A stretch of DNA of 64,000 nt from Pseudomonas sp. NBRC 111124 (GTDB lineage Bacteria; Pseudomonadota; Gammaproteobacteria; Pseudomonadales; Pseudomonadaceae). Numbering within the stretch: the stretch's first letter is position 1; each line of letters starts with the position of its first letter. The stretch spans positions 1 through 64,000 of the forward strand of contig NZ_BCBA01000016.1 of NCBI RefSeq assembly GCF_001320245.1, in the 5' to 3' direction. The notes beneath the pieces are model-generated. The model was not told the DNA's origin. It saw nothing but the letters and a program-made list of their open reading frames with translations, and searched no databases. This document shows positions 9,542 to 17,991 of the stretch, piece by piece. A program made the translations under genes and the position numbers.

Positions 9542-9568
9542 AAAAGGAGCCCAGGGCTCCTTTTTTCG
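9542..9568 (+). terminator. Rho-independent terminator after tRNA-Gly
   Basis: AAAAGGAGCCC is followed at once by its complement GGGCTCCTTTT and then more T residues. It lies 47 bases after the tRNA. Confidence 0.85.
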
Positions 9569-9696
9569 TTTCTGCTCCTTTCATTGATATGGCCCATGGC
9601 CGCACTCGATGCTTTGCGCTTCAATCCGCTTGCAAGCGAACCGGCTCGGGGCGCATATGCTTCATGGATCCGTGAAACATTTCGAAAGGACGACGC

Positions 9697-11397
9697 ATGT
9701 TTCTCTCCCGCTGGCTCCCCGGCCTTGCCAACCTGTTGCACTACCGCCGCGAATGGTTCCAGGCCGACTTGCAGGCAGGGCTTTCGGTGGCGGCGATCCA
9801 GATTCCCATCGCCATCGCCTATGCGCAGATCGTCGGCCTGCCGCCGCAGTACGGCCTGTACGCCTGTGTATTGCCGATGATGGTGTATGCCCTGATCGGC
9901 AGCTCGCGCCAGTTGATGGTTGGCCCGGACGCAGCAACGTGCGCAATGATTGCCGGTGCCGTGGCACCACTGGCCATGGGCGACCCGCATCGCATCGCAG
10001 AGCTCTCGGTGATCGTCACCGTGCTGGTCGGGGTAATGCTGATTGTCGCCGGCCTGGCACGCGCCGGATTCATCGCCAGCTTCTTCTCGCGGCCGATCCT
10101 GATCGGGTACCTGAACGGCATCGGCCTGAGCCTGATTGCCGGGCAACTGTCCAAGGTGGTGGGGTTCAAGATCGAGGGTGACGGGTTCATTCTCAGCGTG
10201 GTGAATTTCTTCCAGCGCCTCAACGAAATCCACTGGATGTCCCTGACCATCGGCCTGGCCGGGCTGGCGCTGCTGATCTGGCTGCCGCGCCGTTACCCGC
10301 GCCTGCCGGCGGCCTTGGTGACCGTCGCAGTGTTCACCGTGCTGGCCGGTCTGCTCGGCCTGGACCGTTTTGGCGTCGCCATTCTCGGGCCGGTGCCGTC
10401 CGGCATTCCCAAGCTCGCCTGGCCGCACAGCAACCTGGGCGAAACCAAAAGCCTGCTGCGCGACGCCCTGGGTATCGCCACCGTGAGTTTCTGCAGCGCC
10501 ATGCTCACCGCGCGCAGCTTTGCCGCGCGGCACGGCTATGCGATCAACGCCAACCATGAGTTCGTCGCCCTCGGCGTGAGTAACCTGGCCGCCGGTATCT
10601 CCCAAGGCTTTGCCATCAGCGGCGCTGACTCGCGCACGGCGGTCAATGACATGGTGGGTGGCAAGAGCCAGCTGGTCGGCATCATTGCGGCACTGGTGAT
10701 CGCCCTGATCCTGCTGTTCTTCACCGCCCCGATGGCGTGGATCCCGCAGGCGGTGCTGGGTGCGGTGCTGCTGATGGCCGGTTGGGGGCTGATCGACATC
10801 AAGTCACTGGGCGCCATAAAACGCCTGAGCCGCTTCGAGTTCTGGCTGTGTCTGCTGACCACGGTCGGCGTGCTCGGCCTGGGCGTGTTGCCGGGCATCG
10901 TGTTTGCCGTGACCCTGGCGATCCTGCGCCTGCTCTACACCATCTACCAACCCACCGACGCCGTGCTCGGCTGGCTGCCGGGCACCGAAGGCCAGGTCGA
11001 CATCCGCAAGTACAAGGACGCCCGCACCGTGCCGGGCCTGGTGGTGTACCGCTTCGACGACGCGATCCTGTTCTTCAACGCCGACTACTTCAAGATGCGC
11101 CTGCTCGAAGCCGTGCAGAGCCAGGCCCAGCCCCAGGTGGTGCTGTTCGATGCAGAAGCGGTGAGCAGCATCGACGTCAGCGGCATCGCCGCCCTGCGCG
11201 AAGTACGCGACACCCTCGCCGCACAGGGCATTCACTTCGCTATCGCCCGCGCCCGCGGCACCTTCCTGCGCATGCTGGTGCGCTCGGGGATGGCGCGGGA
11301 GATGGAAGACAAGTTGCTGTTCGGCTCGGTGCGGGCAGGGATACGGGCTTATCGGGTGTGGCGCAACAGGAGTCGCAGGGAGCCAGTGGCCAAATAA
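9697..11397 (+). CDS. SulP family inorganic anion transporter with STAS domain
   Basis: This 566-residue inner-membrane carrier has ten or more hydrophobic segments (residues 25-420) followed by a cytoplasmic STAS domain (about 440-545) containing LFDAEAVSSIDVSGIAALR. The N-terminal phrase GLSVAAIQIPIAIAYAQIVGLPPQYGLY is the SulP signature. Family members move sulfate, bicarbonate or dicarboxylates, and the sequence does not tell which. The ATG follows GAAAGGACGACGC. It is preceded by the tRNA terminator and followed by an unrelated gene, so it is probably monocistronic. Confidence 0.9.
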   Translation: MFLSRWLPGLANLLHYRREWFQADLQAGLSVAAIQIPIAIAYAQIVGLPPQYGLYACVLPMMVYALIGSSRQLMVGPDAATCAMIAGAVAPLAMGDPHRIAELSVIVTVLVGVMLIVAGLARAGFIASFFSRPILIGYLNGIGLSLIAGQLSKVVGFKIEGDGFILSVVNFFQRLNEIHWMSLTIGLAGLALLIWLPRRYPRLPAALVTVAVFTVLAGLLGLDRFGVAILGPVPSGIPKLAWPHSNLGETKSLLRDALGIATVSFCSAMLTARSFAARHGYAINANHEFVALGVSNLAAGISQGFAISGADSRTAVNDMVGGKSQLVGIIAALVIALILLFFTAPMAWIPQAVLGAVLLMAGWGLIDIKSLGAIKRLSRFEFWLCLLTTVGVLGLGVLPGIVFAVTLAILRLLYTIYQPTDAVLGWLPGTEGQVDIRKYKDARTVPGLVVYRFDDAILFFNADYFKMRLLEAVQSQAQPQVVLFDAEAVSSIDVSGIAALREVRDTLAAQGIHFAIARARGTFLRMLVRSGMAREMEDKLLFGSVRAGIRAYRVWRNRSRREPVAK

Positions 11398-11506
11398 GGA
11401 ATCGGACTACAGCGGAGCCGGAGTCCTCTTTCATCCTGCGGGCTTGTGCACCTTGCATGACATGCTAAAGTCCCCGCCGTTTCCCGCACCACCGAACGGA
11501 CCGCAC

Positions 11507-12517
11507 ATGCCAGCTCTCGACGCCCGCCTCGCCTCTTGGCCAGACCTCAACCAGCGCCACCCCTGCACAGCCCTGCTGCTGGGCAATGGCGCCAGTCGCG
11601 CGCTGTGGAAACCGTTCGGCTATTTCTCGCTGTACGAGGAAGCCCAGCGCGCCGGGCGCAAGAAAGGCCTGGCGATCAGCGACCAGGCCTTGTTCAAGTC
11701 GCTGGGCACCGAGCTGTTCGAGCCGGTACTGAGCACCCTCAACCACACCGTGCGCGCCAACGCCGCCCTGGCCATCAACTCCACCGCGCCGCTGAACCGC
11801 TACTACTCGATCAAGGAAGGCCTGATCCACGCCATCCGCACCCTGCATCTGCCCTGGGCGCTGATACCCGCCGCCACCCTGGCGTCGGTCAACCAGGCCT
11901 TGCGCGAGTACCGCAGCGTCTACACCAGCAACTATGACCTGATTTTGCCCTGGGCCCTTCAACAAGACCCGCAAGGCTTCACCACGCTGTTCGACGAGCA
12001 GGGTTTCTTCGATATACGCCGCACCCGCAGCGAAGGCACCCGCGTGCTGCACCTGCACGGCGGCCTGCACCTGCTCAAGCTGCCCGACGGCAGCACCCGC
12101 CAGCGCAGTGCCGAGAGCGCCGAACTGCTGGACGGCTTTGCCGTGAACATACCCGGTGAAGTGCCACTGTTCGTCAACGAAGAACGCAGCGACGAGAAGC
12201 TGCGCGCCATCCGCAACTCGGACTACCTGGCCTGGGGGTTGGGGCAGCTGGCACAGGAAAGCCAGGGCGTATGCCTGTTCGGGCAGCATCTGGACACCAC
12301 TGACCAACACCTGGCCGAAGCCATTCGCCAGGCGCGGCCGGCGCACCTGTCGATCGCCATACGACCGTTGAGCGAGGCATCGGTGCTCAACCAGAAGCAG
12401 CACTTTGTCGAGCGGTTTGGGGATATGGCCGGGACGCCGTTGTACTTCTTTGACGCCAGCACGCATCCGTTAGGGAGGGAAGAGTTGGCGATCGAGGTGC
12501 CGCCAGCGCGTCGCTAA
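11507..12517 (+). CDS. DUF4917 family protein with SIR2-like signatures
   Basis: A 336-residue protein of the DUF4917 type. Three words recall SIR2-like NAD-binding domains: LLLGNGAS near residue 24, TSNYDLIL near 143, and HLHGGLHLL near 183, equivalent to the GAGxS, TTNYD and HG motifs of SIR2 effectors in bacterial defence. No second domain is visible. ATG 11507 was chosen because homology begins soon after. The frame is open to 11444, and ATG 11462 is an alternative. It lies beside a toxin-antitoxin-like pair, which hints at a defence role, but this is inference. Confidence 0.62.
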   Translation: MPALDARLASWPDLNQRHPCTALLLGNGASRALWKPFGYFSLYEEAQRAGRKKGLAISDQALFKSLGTELFEPVLSTLNHTVRANAALAINSTAPLNRYYSIKEGLIHAIRTLHLPWALIPAATLASVNQALREYRSVYTSNYDLILPWALQQDPQGFTTLFDEQGFFDIRRTRSEGTRVLHLHGGLHLLKLPDGSTRQRSAESAELLDGFAVNIPGEVPLFVNEERSDEKLRAIRNSDYLAWGLGQLAQESQGVCLFGQHLDTTDQHLAEAIRQARPAHLSIAIRPLSEASVLNQKQHFVERFGDMAGTPLYFFDASTHPLGREELAIEVPPARR

Positions 12518-12538
12518 ACATCGAGTCGGCTTTGAAGC

Positions 12539-13027
12539 TCAACCAAAAACGCGCTCATGCGCTCGGGATACATTGACTGACATTGCTACCCGAGCCAGAT
12601 CCACTATGTCTTGAGCGATGGCGTAGCTTCCCCGCGCCTGCAGCCAGATCAGAACTTCGGCAAGATGCCAAAGCGATGTACTGCCCTCATGAATGGGCGC
12701 CGGGAAACTGTACATATGCGAAAGCATCAACTTTCGCATGTTTTGCCGTGAAACACCGATGATTTCAGCTACGTCGGTGAGCCCTACCAAGTCGGGGGTT
12801 GCTTCGATCAGACGGGCACTGGGCACTGCATTGCGTACATCGCTCAGCGCACTGTCAATGGCCTCCATGGCAGAGGGCGCTTCACGCACAAATGCCAATG
12901 CCAGGCGACCTGGCTGCCCAACACCAACCAATGCATCATCACAGCCTGCTTCGACCAGACGTTCAAGCATCGCATCGACGTTTTCGTCTTCGATCAGTTG
13001 GTATTTAAGGGTGAATTCGTATTCCAC
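12539..13027 (-). CDS. HTH DNA-binding protein, probable antitoxin of the adjacent HicA-like toxin
   Basis: This 162-residue protein has an N-terminal beta-alpha-beta region (residues 1-75) with the words AGCDDALVG and FVREAPSAMEAIDSA, then a helix-turn-helix, LTDVAEIIGVSRQNMRKLM (about 82-100), followed by a SLWHLAEVLIWL segment. This two-part design occurs in many small DNA-binding regulators. It does not look like a standard HicB. The start is GTG 13027, two bases after the stop of the toxin-like gene, with AGAGGT at the end of that gene as ribosome site. Coupling, size and HTH suggest an antitoxin and autoregulator. Confidence 0.6.
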   Translation of the reverse strand: MEYEFTLKYQLIEDENVDAMLERLVEAGCDDALVGVGQPGRLALAFVREAPSAMEAIDSALSDVRNAVPSARLIEATPDLVGLTDVAEIIGVSRQNMRKLMLSHMYSFPAPIHEGSTSLWHLAEVLIWLQARGSYAIAQDIVDLARVAMSVNVSRAHERVFG

Positions 13028-13029
13028 TG

Positions 13030-13293
13030 CTACCTCTCATCACCAGCTTTGGTCACGCTGCTGGTGCAGTTGTCCACGACGCGTCTCAGCTGACGGGCGA
13101 AGTTGCCAGGATTCTTCGGGGTGCTCCAGACGCTGGTAATGCAAAACTCCCCGCAGCGGCAATCAGCATCATTGCGGGGGCAATACAACTTTCCCCAGCA
13201 ATGCCCGCCGCCCACAAGCACTCTCCATCCCTGTGATTCAGCGTGCCTCAAAGCCTGCTCGACCTCTTTCCTGGCATGACTGGGGCGCGACAT
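13030..13293 (-). CDS. HicA-like, cysteine-rich putative mRNA interferase toxin
   Basis: An 87-residue protein with predicted order helix (RKEVEQALRHAES), strands (GWRVLVGGGHCWGKLYCP, then FCITSVWST) and final helix (NFARQLRRVVDNC). This matches the small double-stranded-RNA-binding fold of HicA toxins, in which a His after Gly is catalytic; here GGGH lies near residue 30. Unlike classical HicA it has five cysteines (CW, CP, CRCGEFC) that could bind zinc. ATG 13293 is preferred because TGGAGAAAGCTG precedes it and because the longer frame to 13365 would run through the palindrome at 13327-13342. Toxicity is inferred. Confidence 0.55.
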   Translation of the reverse strand: MSRPSHARKEVEQALRHAESQGWRVLVGGGHCWGKLYCPRNDADCRCGEFCITSVWSTPKNPGNFARQLRRVVDNCTSSVTKAGDER

Positions 13294-13326
13294 CAGCTTT
13301 CTCCAGTGTGGGCTCACGACCATTGA

Positions 13327-13342
13327 GTTGTCAATTGACAAC
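13327..13342. promoter_or_regulatory. Perfect palindrome, likely operator of the HicA-like operon
   Basis: GTTGTCAATTGACAAC reads the same on both strands. It lies 34 bases upstream of the toxin-like ATG, where an autorepressing antitoxin would bind. Confidence 0.55.
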
Positions 13343-13470
13343 CTAGTGACTTGACGAATGATCACACCACACTACAGATTTCTTGAGGATCAAAACGGCC
13401 ACTGATATCTCTTGGGAATATTCCTACATAAATGCAGGAGCAGAGCTTCAACGCACTTCATCTTGCCTAA

Positions 13471-14685
13471 TCAGATCAGCTTATCCGCCCGCAACAACGT
13501 CTCCAGGCAATGCTCCTGCACCCCATAAAACGCCTTGAGCTCCCCGATTTTCTCCAGCAATGCCGCGTTATCCCCCGCCTGTCGGCGTTTCACCGCAAGA
13601 ATCATCTTGTTCTTGTTGGTGTGCTCCAGCGAGATGAACTCGAACACCTTGGTCTCGTAGCCACAGGCTTCCAGATACAGCGCGCGCAAGCTGTCGGTGA
13701 GCATCTCGGCCTGCTGCCCCAGGTGCAACCCATATTGCAGCATCGGCTGCAGCAGCCCCGGGCTGTGCAGTTGCGGCCGGATCTGCTTGTGGCAGCACGG
13801 CGAGCACATGATGATCGCGGCGTTGCAGCGGATGCCGGTGTGGATGGCGTAGTCGGTGGCGATGTCGCAGGCATGCAGGGCAATCATCACCTCGATGGCC
13901 TCAGGCACCACACTGCGCACGTCGCCACACTGGAATTCCAGGCCCGAGTGTTCCAGGCGCTGGGCGGCGGCGTTGCACAGGTCGACCATGTCCTGGCGCA
14001 ATTCCACCCCGGTCACCTGCGCCTGGCGCGCCAATGTGTTGCGCAGGTAGTCATGCATGGCGAAGGTCAGGTAGCCCTTGCCCGAGCCGAAGTCGGCGAC
14101 ACGCAGCGGCTGCTCGGCCGGCACCGGGGCTTTGGCCAGGGCGTGGTCGAAGACTTCGATGAACTTGTTGATCTGCTTCCACTTGCGCGACATCGATGGA
14201 ATCAATGCACCCTGAGCATCGGTCACGCCCAGATCACGCAGGAATGGCCGCGACAGTTCCAGGTAGCGCTTCTTCTCGCGGTCATGGCCGGTATTGGTAA
14301 CGGCCTCGCGTGGCGCCTGCGCGCCGTGGCGCTGGAGCATCGGCTTGCCCTTCTTGCTGAAGGTCAACTGCACTTCGCCCTCGGCGTCGAACAGGTGGGC
14401 ATTGCGGAAGCTCTCCGGCAGCAGCTCGGCGACCAACGCCTGAGCCTGGTCCAGCGGCACGTTGCGGGTGATGTCGCGGGTCTGGTGGCGGTAGACCAGC
14501 GACAGCTGGGCCTCACCCTTCACCAGCAGCGGTTTGGCGATGATGCGCTGCAAGGTCTGGTCGGCACCGACATGGCGCGCCAGCACCAGCTTGACCAGGG
14601 TGTTGCCGTGCAAGGCAGCGCTGAGCAGGTCGAGGAACTGGGCGCGCGCATCCGGCGCGGGGGAAGCAGAAGTACTGGCGGACAT
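13471..14685 (-). CDS. Class I SAM-dependent methyltransferase (methyltransferase domain 32 type)
   Basis: A 404-residue protein. The SAM-binding motif VADFGSGKGYLTFAMHDYL lies near residue 196, and further motifs (FQCGDV, IALHACDIATDYAI, IIMCSPCCHKQIRP) match the PF13679-type methyltransferases found in bacteria and in eukaryotic METTL25-like proteins. The cysteines in CSPCCHKQ are typical of that group. Residues 1-190 form an accessory domain of unknown role. The substrate is unknown. Upstream lies the TPM-domain gene on the same strand. Confidence 0.82.
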   Translation of the reverse strand: MSASTSASPAPDARAQFLDLLSAALHGNTLVKLVLARHVGADQTLQRIIAKPLLVKGEAQLSLVYRHQTRDITRNVPLDQAQALVAELLPESFRNAHLFDAEGEVQLTFSKKGKPMLQRHGAQAPREAVTNTGHDREKKRYLELSRPFLRDLGVTDAQGALIPSMSRKWKQINKFIEVFDHALAKAPVPAEQPLRVADFGSGKGYLTFAMHDYLRNTLARQAQVTGVELRQDMVDLCNAAAQRLEHSGLEFQCGDVRSVVPEAIEVMIALHACDIATDYAIHTGIRCNAAIIMCSPCCHKQIRPQLHSPGLLQPMLQYGLHLGQQAEMLTDSLRALYLEACGYETKVFEFISLEHTNKNKMILAVKRRQAGDNAALLEKIGELKAFYGVQEHCLETLLRADKLI

Positions 14686-14757
14686 GGAAAGCGGGTGCCT
14701 CGGATAACAGGGGCGCGTTGCGCAATACCGCGCATTCTACACCCTGCAGCCGCCGCT

Positions 14758-15375
14758 TCAGTCGAGAATCACCAGACGGTTGGGCAATTCGTTGCGCGCG
14801 TGGGTGCGTGGCACGTGTTTGCACAACAGCTCGCCGCACGCCTCGATGCAGTCGACAAACCCTTGCAAGGTTCGCCCTTGACGCACCTGCTCGGTGAAGC
14901 GCGCAACCATCACGGCGCGGGCCTCGGCATCGAGGTGCTGATCGACGCCCTGATCGACCAGGATTTCCACATGCCGCTCGGCCTCAGCGACAAAGATCAG
15001 CACCCCCGTGGCACCCTCCGTGCCCTTTAGGTTCTGCTCACGAAATTGCTGCCGTGCCAGGCTCGCGGCGCGCCAGCGGCGCAATGCGGGCGGGATTAGC
15101 CAGGCGGTCACGCGCGGGCTGCGCAGCAACAGGCACAGACCGATGAACAGCAGCACGTTGGCCACCAGCAGCCCACGAATCCCGGGCCAGCCCAGCAGCC
15201 AGTGCAGCAGGCCAGGCAGGGCCAGCGCCAGTACGGCAGCCCAGATCAGTGGCAGGTAAGCGTAATCATCGGCGCGGCGCGCCAGCACGGTCACCAGTTG
15301 CGCGTCGGTGCGCCGCTCCACCCGGGCGATGGCTTCGGCCACCTGGCGGCGTTCGTATTCGTTGAGGAGCGTCAT
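14758..15375 (-). CDS. TPM-domain membrane protein
   Basis: The 205-residue protein begins with a short cytoplasmic or periplasmic segment (DAQLVTVLARRADDYAYLPL), has two hydrophobic segments at about residues 43-85, and ends with a TPM-type domain (about 115-190) containing GVLIFVAEAERHVEILVDQGV. TPM proteins include a plant thylakoid phosphatase, but bacterial members remain poorly defined. It has a clear ATG after TAAAGAGACCGAAGGC. It sits upstream of the methyltransferase gene on the same strand with a 72-base gap, so co-transcription is possible. Function is not assignable. Confidence 0.75.
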   Translation of the reverse strand: MTLLNEYERRQVAEAIARVERRTDAQLVTVLARRADDYAYLPLIWAAVLALALPGLLHWLLGWPGIRGLLVANVLLFIGLCLLLRSPRVTAWLIPPALRRWRAASLARQQFREQNLKGTEGATGVLIFVAEAERHVEILVDQGVDQHLDAEARAVMVARFTEQVRQGRTLQGFVDCIEACGELLCKHVPRTHARNELPNRLVILD

Positions 15376-15556
15376 GCCTTCGGTCTCTTTATAGTTGTTG
15401 TCCCGGCATTCGGGTCTTCATCCGCGGCTGACATATTCAGGCATAATCGGCCGCTGGATGAATTACCGGCGAATCGTACAACAATAGCCGCCTGAAAACT
15501 TCGGCCGCGCGCGTATCACCGTGGATACGGCAAGGGCCCCGACAACGGAATTGATG

Positions 15557-17845
15557 ATGAAACTGTCTTTGCTGGGCCTGGCCATGGGCCTGGCCAGCCA
15601 GGCGGCCCTTGCCGCCCCTACCGCCCCGCCCCTGCAGGACAAGGCGGCCTTCATCGACCATCTGATCAGCCAGATGACCGAAGCCGAAAAGATCGGCCAG
15701 CTGCGCCTGATCAGCATCGGCCCGGAAATGCCCCGCGACAAGATCCGCGAAGAAATCGCCGCCGGCCGCATTGGCGGCACCTTCAACTCGCGCACCGCCC
15801 CCGAAAACCGGCCAATGCAGGATGCCGCCATGCGCAGCCGCCTGAAGATCCCGATGTTCTTCGCCTACGACACCATCCACGGCGAGCGCACCATCTTCCC
15901 GATCGGCCTGGGCCTGGCTGCCAGCTGGGACATGGACGCTATCGCCAAGGTCGGCCGCACCTCGGCCATCGAAGCCTCGGCCGACGCCTTGGACATGACC
16001 TTCGCGCCAATGGTCGACGTCGCCCGCGACCCACGCTGGGGCCGCACCAGTGAAGGCTTCGGCGAAGACACCTACCTGACCTCGAAGATCGGCCAGGTGA
16101 TGGTCCGCTCATTCCAGGGCAGCAGCCCGGCCAACCCCGACAGCATCATGGCCATCGTCAAGCACTTCGCGCTGTATGGCGCAGTAGAAGGCGGGCGCGA
16201 CTACAACACGGTCGATATGAGCCTGCCGAAGATGTACAACGACTACCTGCCGCCCTACCGTGCCGCGCTCGACGCCGGTGCCGGCGGGGTGATGGTGGCG
16301 CTCAACTCGATTAACGGCGTGCCGGCCACCTCCAACACCTGGCTGATGAACGACCTGTTGCGCAAAGAGTGGGGCTTCAAGGGCGTGACCATCAGCGACC
16401 ACGGTGCCATCCAGGAGCTGATCCGCCACGGTGTCGCCCGCGACGGCCGTGAAGCCGCCAAGCTGGCAATCAAGGCCGGCATCGACATGAGCATGAACGA
16501 CACCCTGTATGGCCAAGAGCTGCCCGGGCTGCTGAAGTCCGGCGAAGTGACCGAGCACGAGTTGAACCAGGCCGTGCGCGAGGTACTCGGCGCCAAGTAC
16601 GACATGGGCCTGTTCAAGGATCCGTACGTGCGTATCGGCAAGGCCGAAACCGACCTCAAAGACTACTACGCCGACAACCGCCTGCACCGCGACGCCGCCC
16701 GCGACGTGGCGCGCCGCAGCCTGGTGCTGCTGGAAAACCGCAACCAGACCCTGCCGCTGAAAAAGGCCGGCACCATCGCCCTGGTCGGCCCGCTGGCCGA
16801 TGCCCCGATCGACATGATGGGCAGCTGGGCCGCCGACGGCAAGCCGATGCACTCGGTCACCGTGCGCGAAGGCCTGCGCCGCGCTGTCGAGGGCAAGGCC
16901 AAGCTGGTGTACGCCAAAGGCTCCAACGTCACCGGCGACAAGGCGATCCTCGATTACCTCAACTTCCTCAACTTCGACGCCCCGGAAATCGTCGATGACC
17001 CACGCCCAGCGGCTGTGTTGATTGATGAAGCGGTCAAGGCTGCACAGCAGTCCGATGTGGTGGTGGCCGTGGTGGGTGAGTCGCGTGGCATGTCCCACGA
17101 GTCATCGAGTCGCACCACCCTGGAAATTCCGGCCAGCCAGCGCGAGCTGATCAAGGCCCTGAAGGCCACCGGCAAGCCGCTGGTACTGGTGCTGATGAAC
17201 GGCCGCCCACTGTCGATCGGCTGGGAGCGTGAACAGGCCGACGCCATCCTCGAAACCTGGTTCTCCGGCACCGAAGGCGGCAACGCCATCGCCGACGTGC
17301 TGTTCGGCGACTACAACCCGTCGGGCAAGCTGGCCATTACCTTCCCGCGTTCGGTCGGGCAGATCCCGATGTACTACAACCACACGCGTATCGGCCGGCC
17401 GTTCACCCCAGGCAAGCCCGGCAACTACACCTCGCAATACTTCGAAGAGCCCAATGGCCCGCTGTACCCGTTCGGCTATGGCCTGAGCTACAGCAGCTTC
17501 GAGCTGTCGGGCCTGACCCTGTCGAACAAGGACCTCAAGCGTGGCGACACCCTGGAGGCCAAGGTGACGGTGAAGAACACCGGCAAGCTTGAGGGCGAAA
17601 CCGTAGTGCAGCTGTACCTGCAGGACGTTTCGGCATCGATGAGCCGCCCGGTCAAGGAGCTTAAGAACTTCCAGAAACTGATGCTCAAGGCCGGCGAATC
17701 GCGAACCTTGACCTTCCGCATCAGCGAGGACGACCTGAAGTTCTACAATGGCCAACTGCAGCGGGTGGCCGAGCCTGGCGAGTTCAACGTCCAGGTCGGG
17801 CTGGATTCCGAAGCAGTGCAACAAAAGAGCTTCGAACTGCTGTAA
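15557..17845 (+). CDS. bglX: Periplasmic beta-glucosidase BglX (glycoside hydrolase family 3)
   Basis: A 762-residue exported enzyme that cleaves beta-glucosides. Residues 1-18 are a signal peptide (MKLSLLGLAMGLASQAALA). The GH3 barrel carries KHFALYGAVEGGRDYN near residue 200 and the nucleophile motif GVTISDHGA near residue 278. A second GH3 domain and a C-terminal fibronectin-III-like domain (about 680-760) follow. Length matches E. coli BglX (765). ATG 15557 is better spaced from CGGA than ATG 15554. It is monocistronic and is followed by a REP pair. Confidence 0.93.
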   Translation: MKLSLLGLAMGLASQAALAAPTAPPLQDKAAFIDHLISQMTEAEKIGQLRLISIGPEMPRDKIREEIAAGRIGGTFNSRTAPENRPMQDAAMRSRLKIPMFFAYDTIHGERTIFPIGLGLAASWDMDAIAKVGRTSAIEASADALDMTFAPMVDVARDPRWGRTSEGFGEDTYLTSKIGQVMVRSFQGSSPANPDSIMAIVKHFALYGAVEGGRDYNTVDMSLPKMYNDYLPPYRAALDAGAGGVMVALNSINGVPATSNTWLMNDLLRKEWGFKGVTISDHGAIQELIRHGVARDGREAAKLAIKAGIDMSMNDTLYGQELPGLLKSGEVTEHELNQAVREVLGAKYDMGLFKDPYVRIGKAETDLKDYYADNRLHRDAARDVARRSLVLLENRNQTLPLKKAGTIALVGPLADAPIDMMGSWAADGKPMHSVTVREGLRRAVEGKAKLVYAKGSNVTGDKAILDYLNFLNFDAPEIVDDPRPAAVLIDEAVKAAQQSDVVVAVVGESRGMSHESSSRTTLEIPASQRELIKALKATGKPLVLVLMNGRPLSIGWEREQADAILETWFSGTEGGNAIADVLFGDYNPSGKLAITFPRSVGQIPMYYNHTRIGRPFTPGKPGNYTSQYFEEPNGPLYPFGYGLSYSSFELSGLTLSNKDLKRGDTLEAKVTVKNTGKLEGETVVQLYLQDVSASMSRPVKELKNFQKLMLKAGESRTLTFRISEDDLKFYNGQLQRVAEPGEFNVQVGLDSEAVQQKSFELL

Positions 17846-17862
17846 CGGGTTGCTCGCCTGTG

Positions 17863-17961
17863 CCGGCCTCTTCACGGGGCAAGCCCGCTCCTACAGGTAA
17901 CGTGCATGCAAGCGGCTTGCACAAAACCTGTAGGAGCGGGCTTGCCCCGCGAAGAGGCCGG
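17863..17961. repeat. REP inverted pair (BIME-like)
   Basis: Two P. putida-type REP units face each other: CCGGCCTCTTCACGGGGCAA at the left and the GCGGGCTTGCCCCGCGAAGA core on the right, each followed by CCTACAGG or its complement. They fill most of the gap between bglX and dctB. Confidence 0.9.
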
Positions 17962-17991
17962 ACCTGATATCCCTGAATCTGGATCCGCCCC

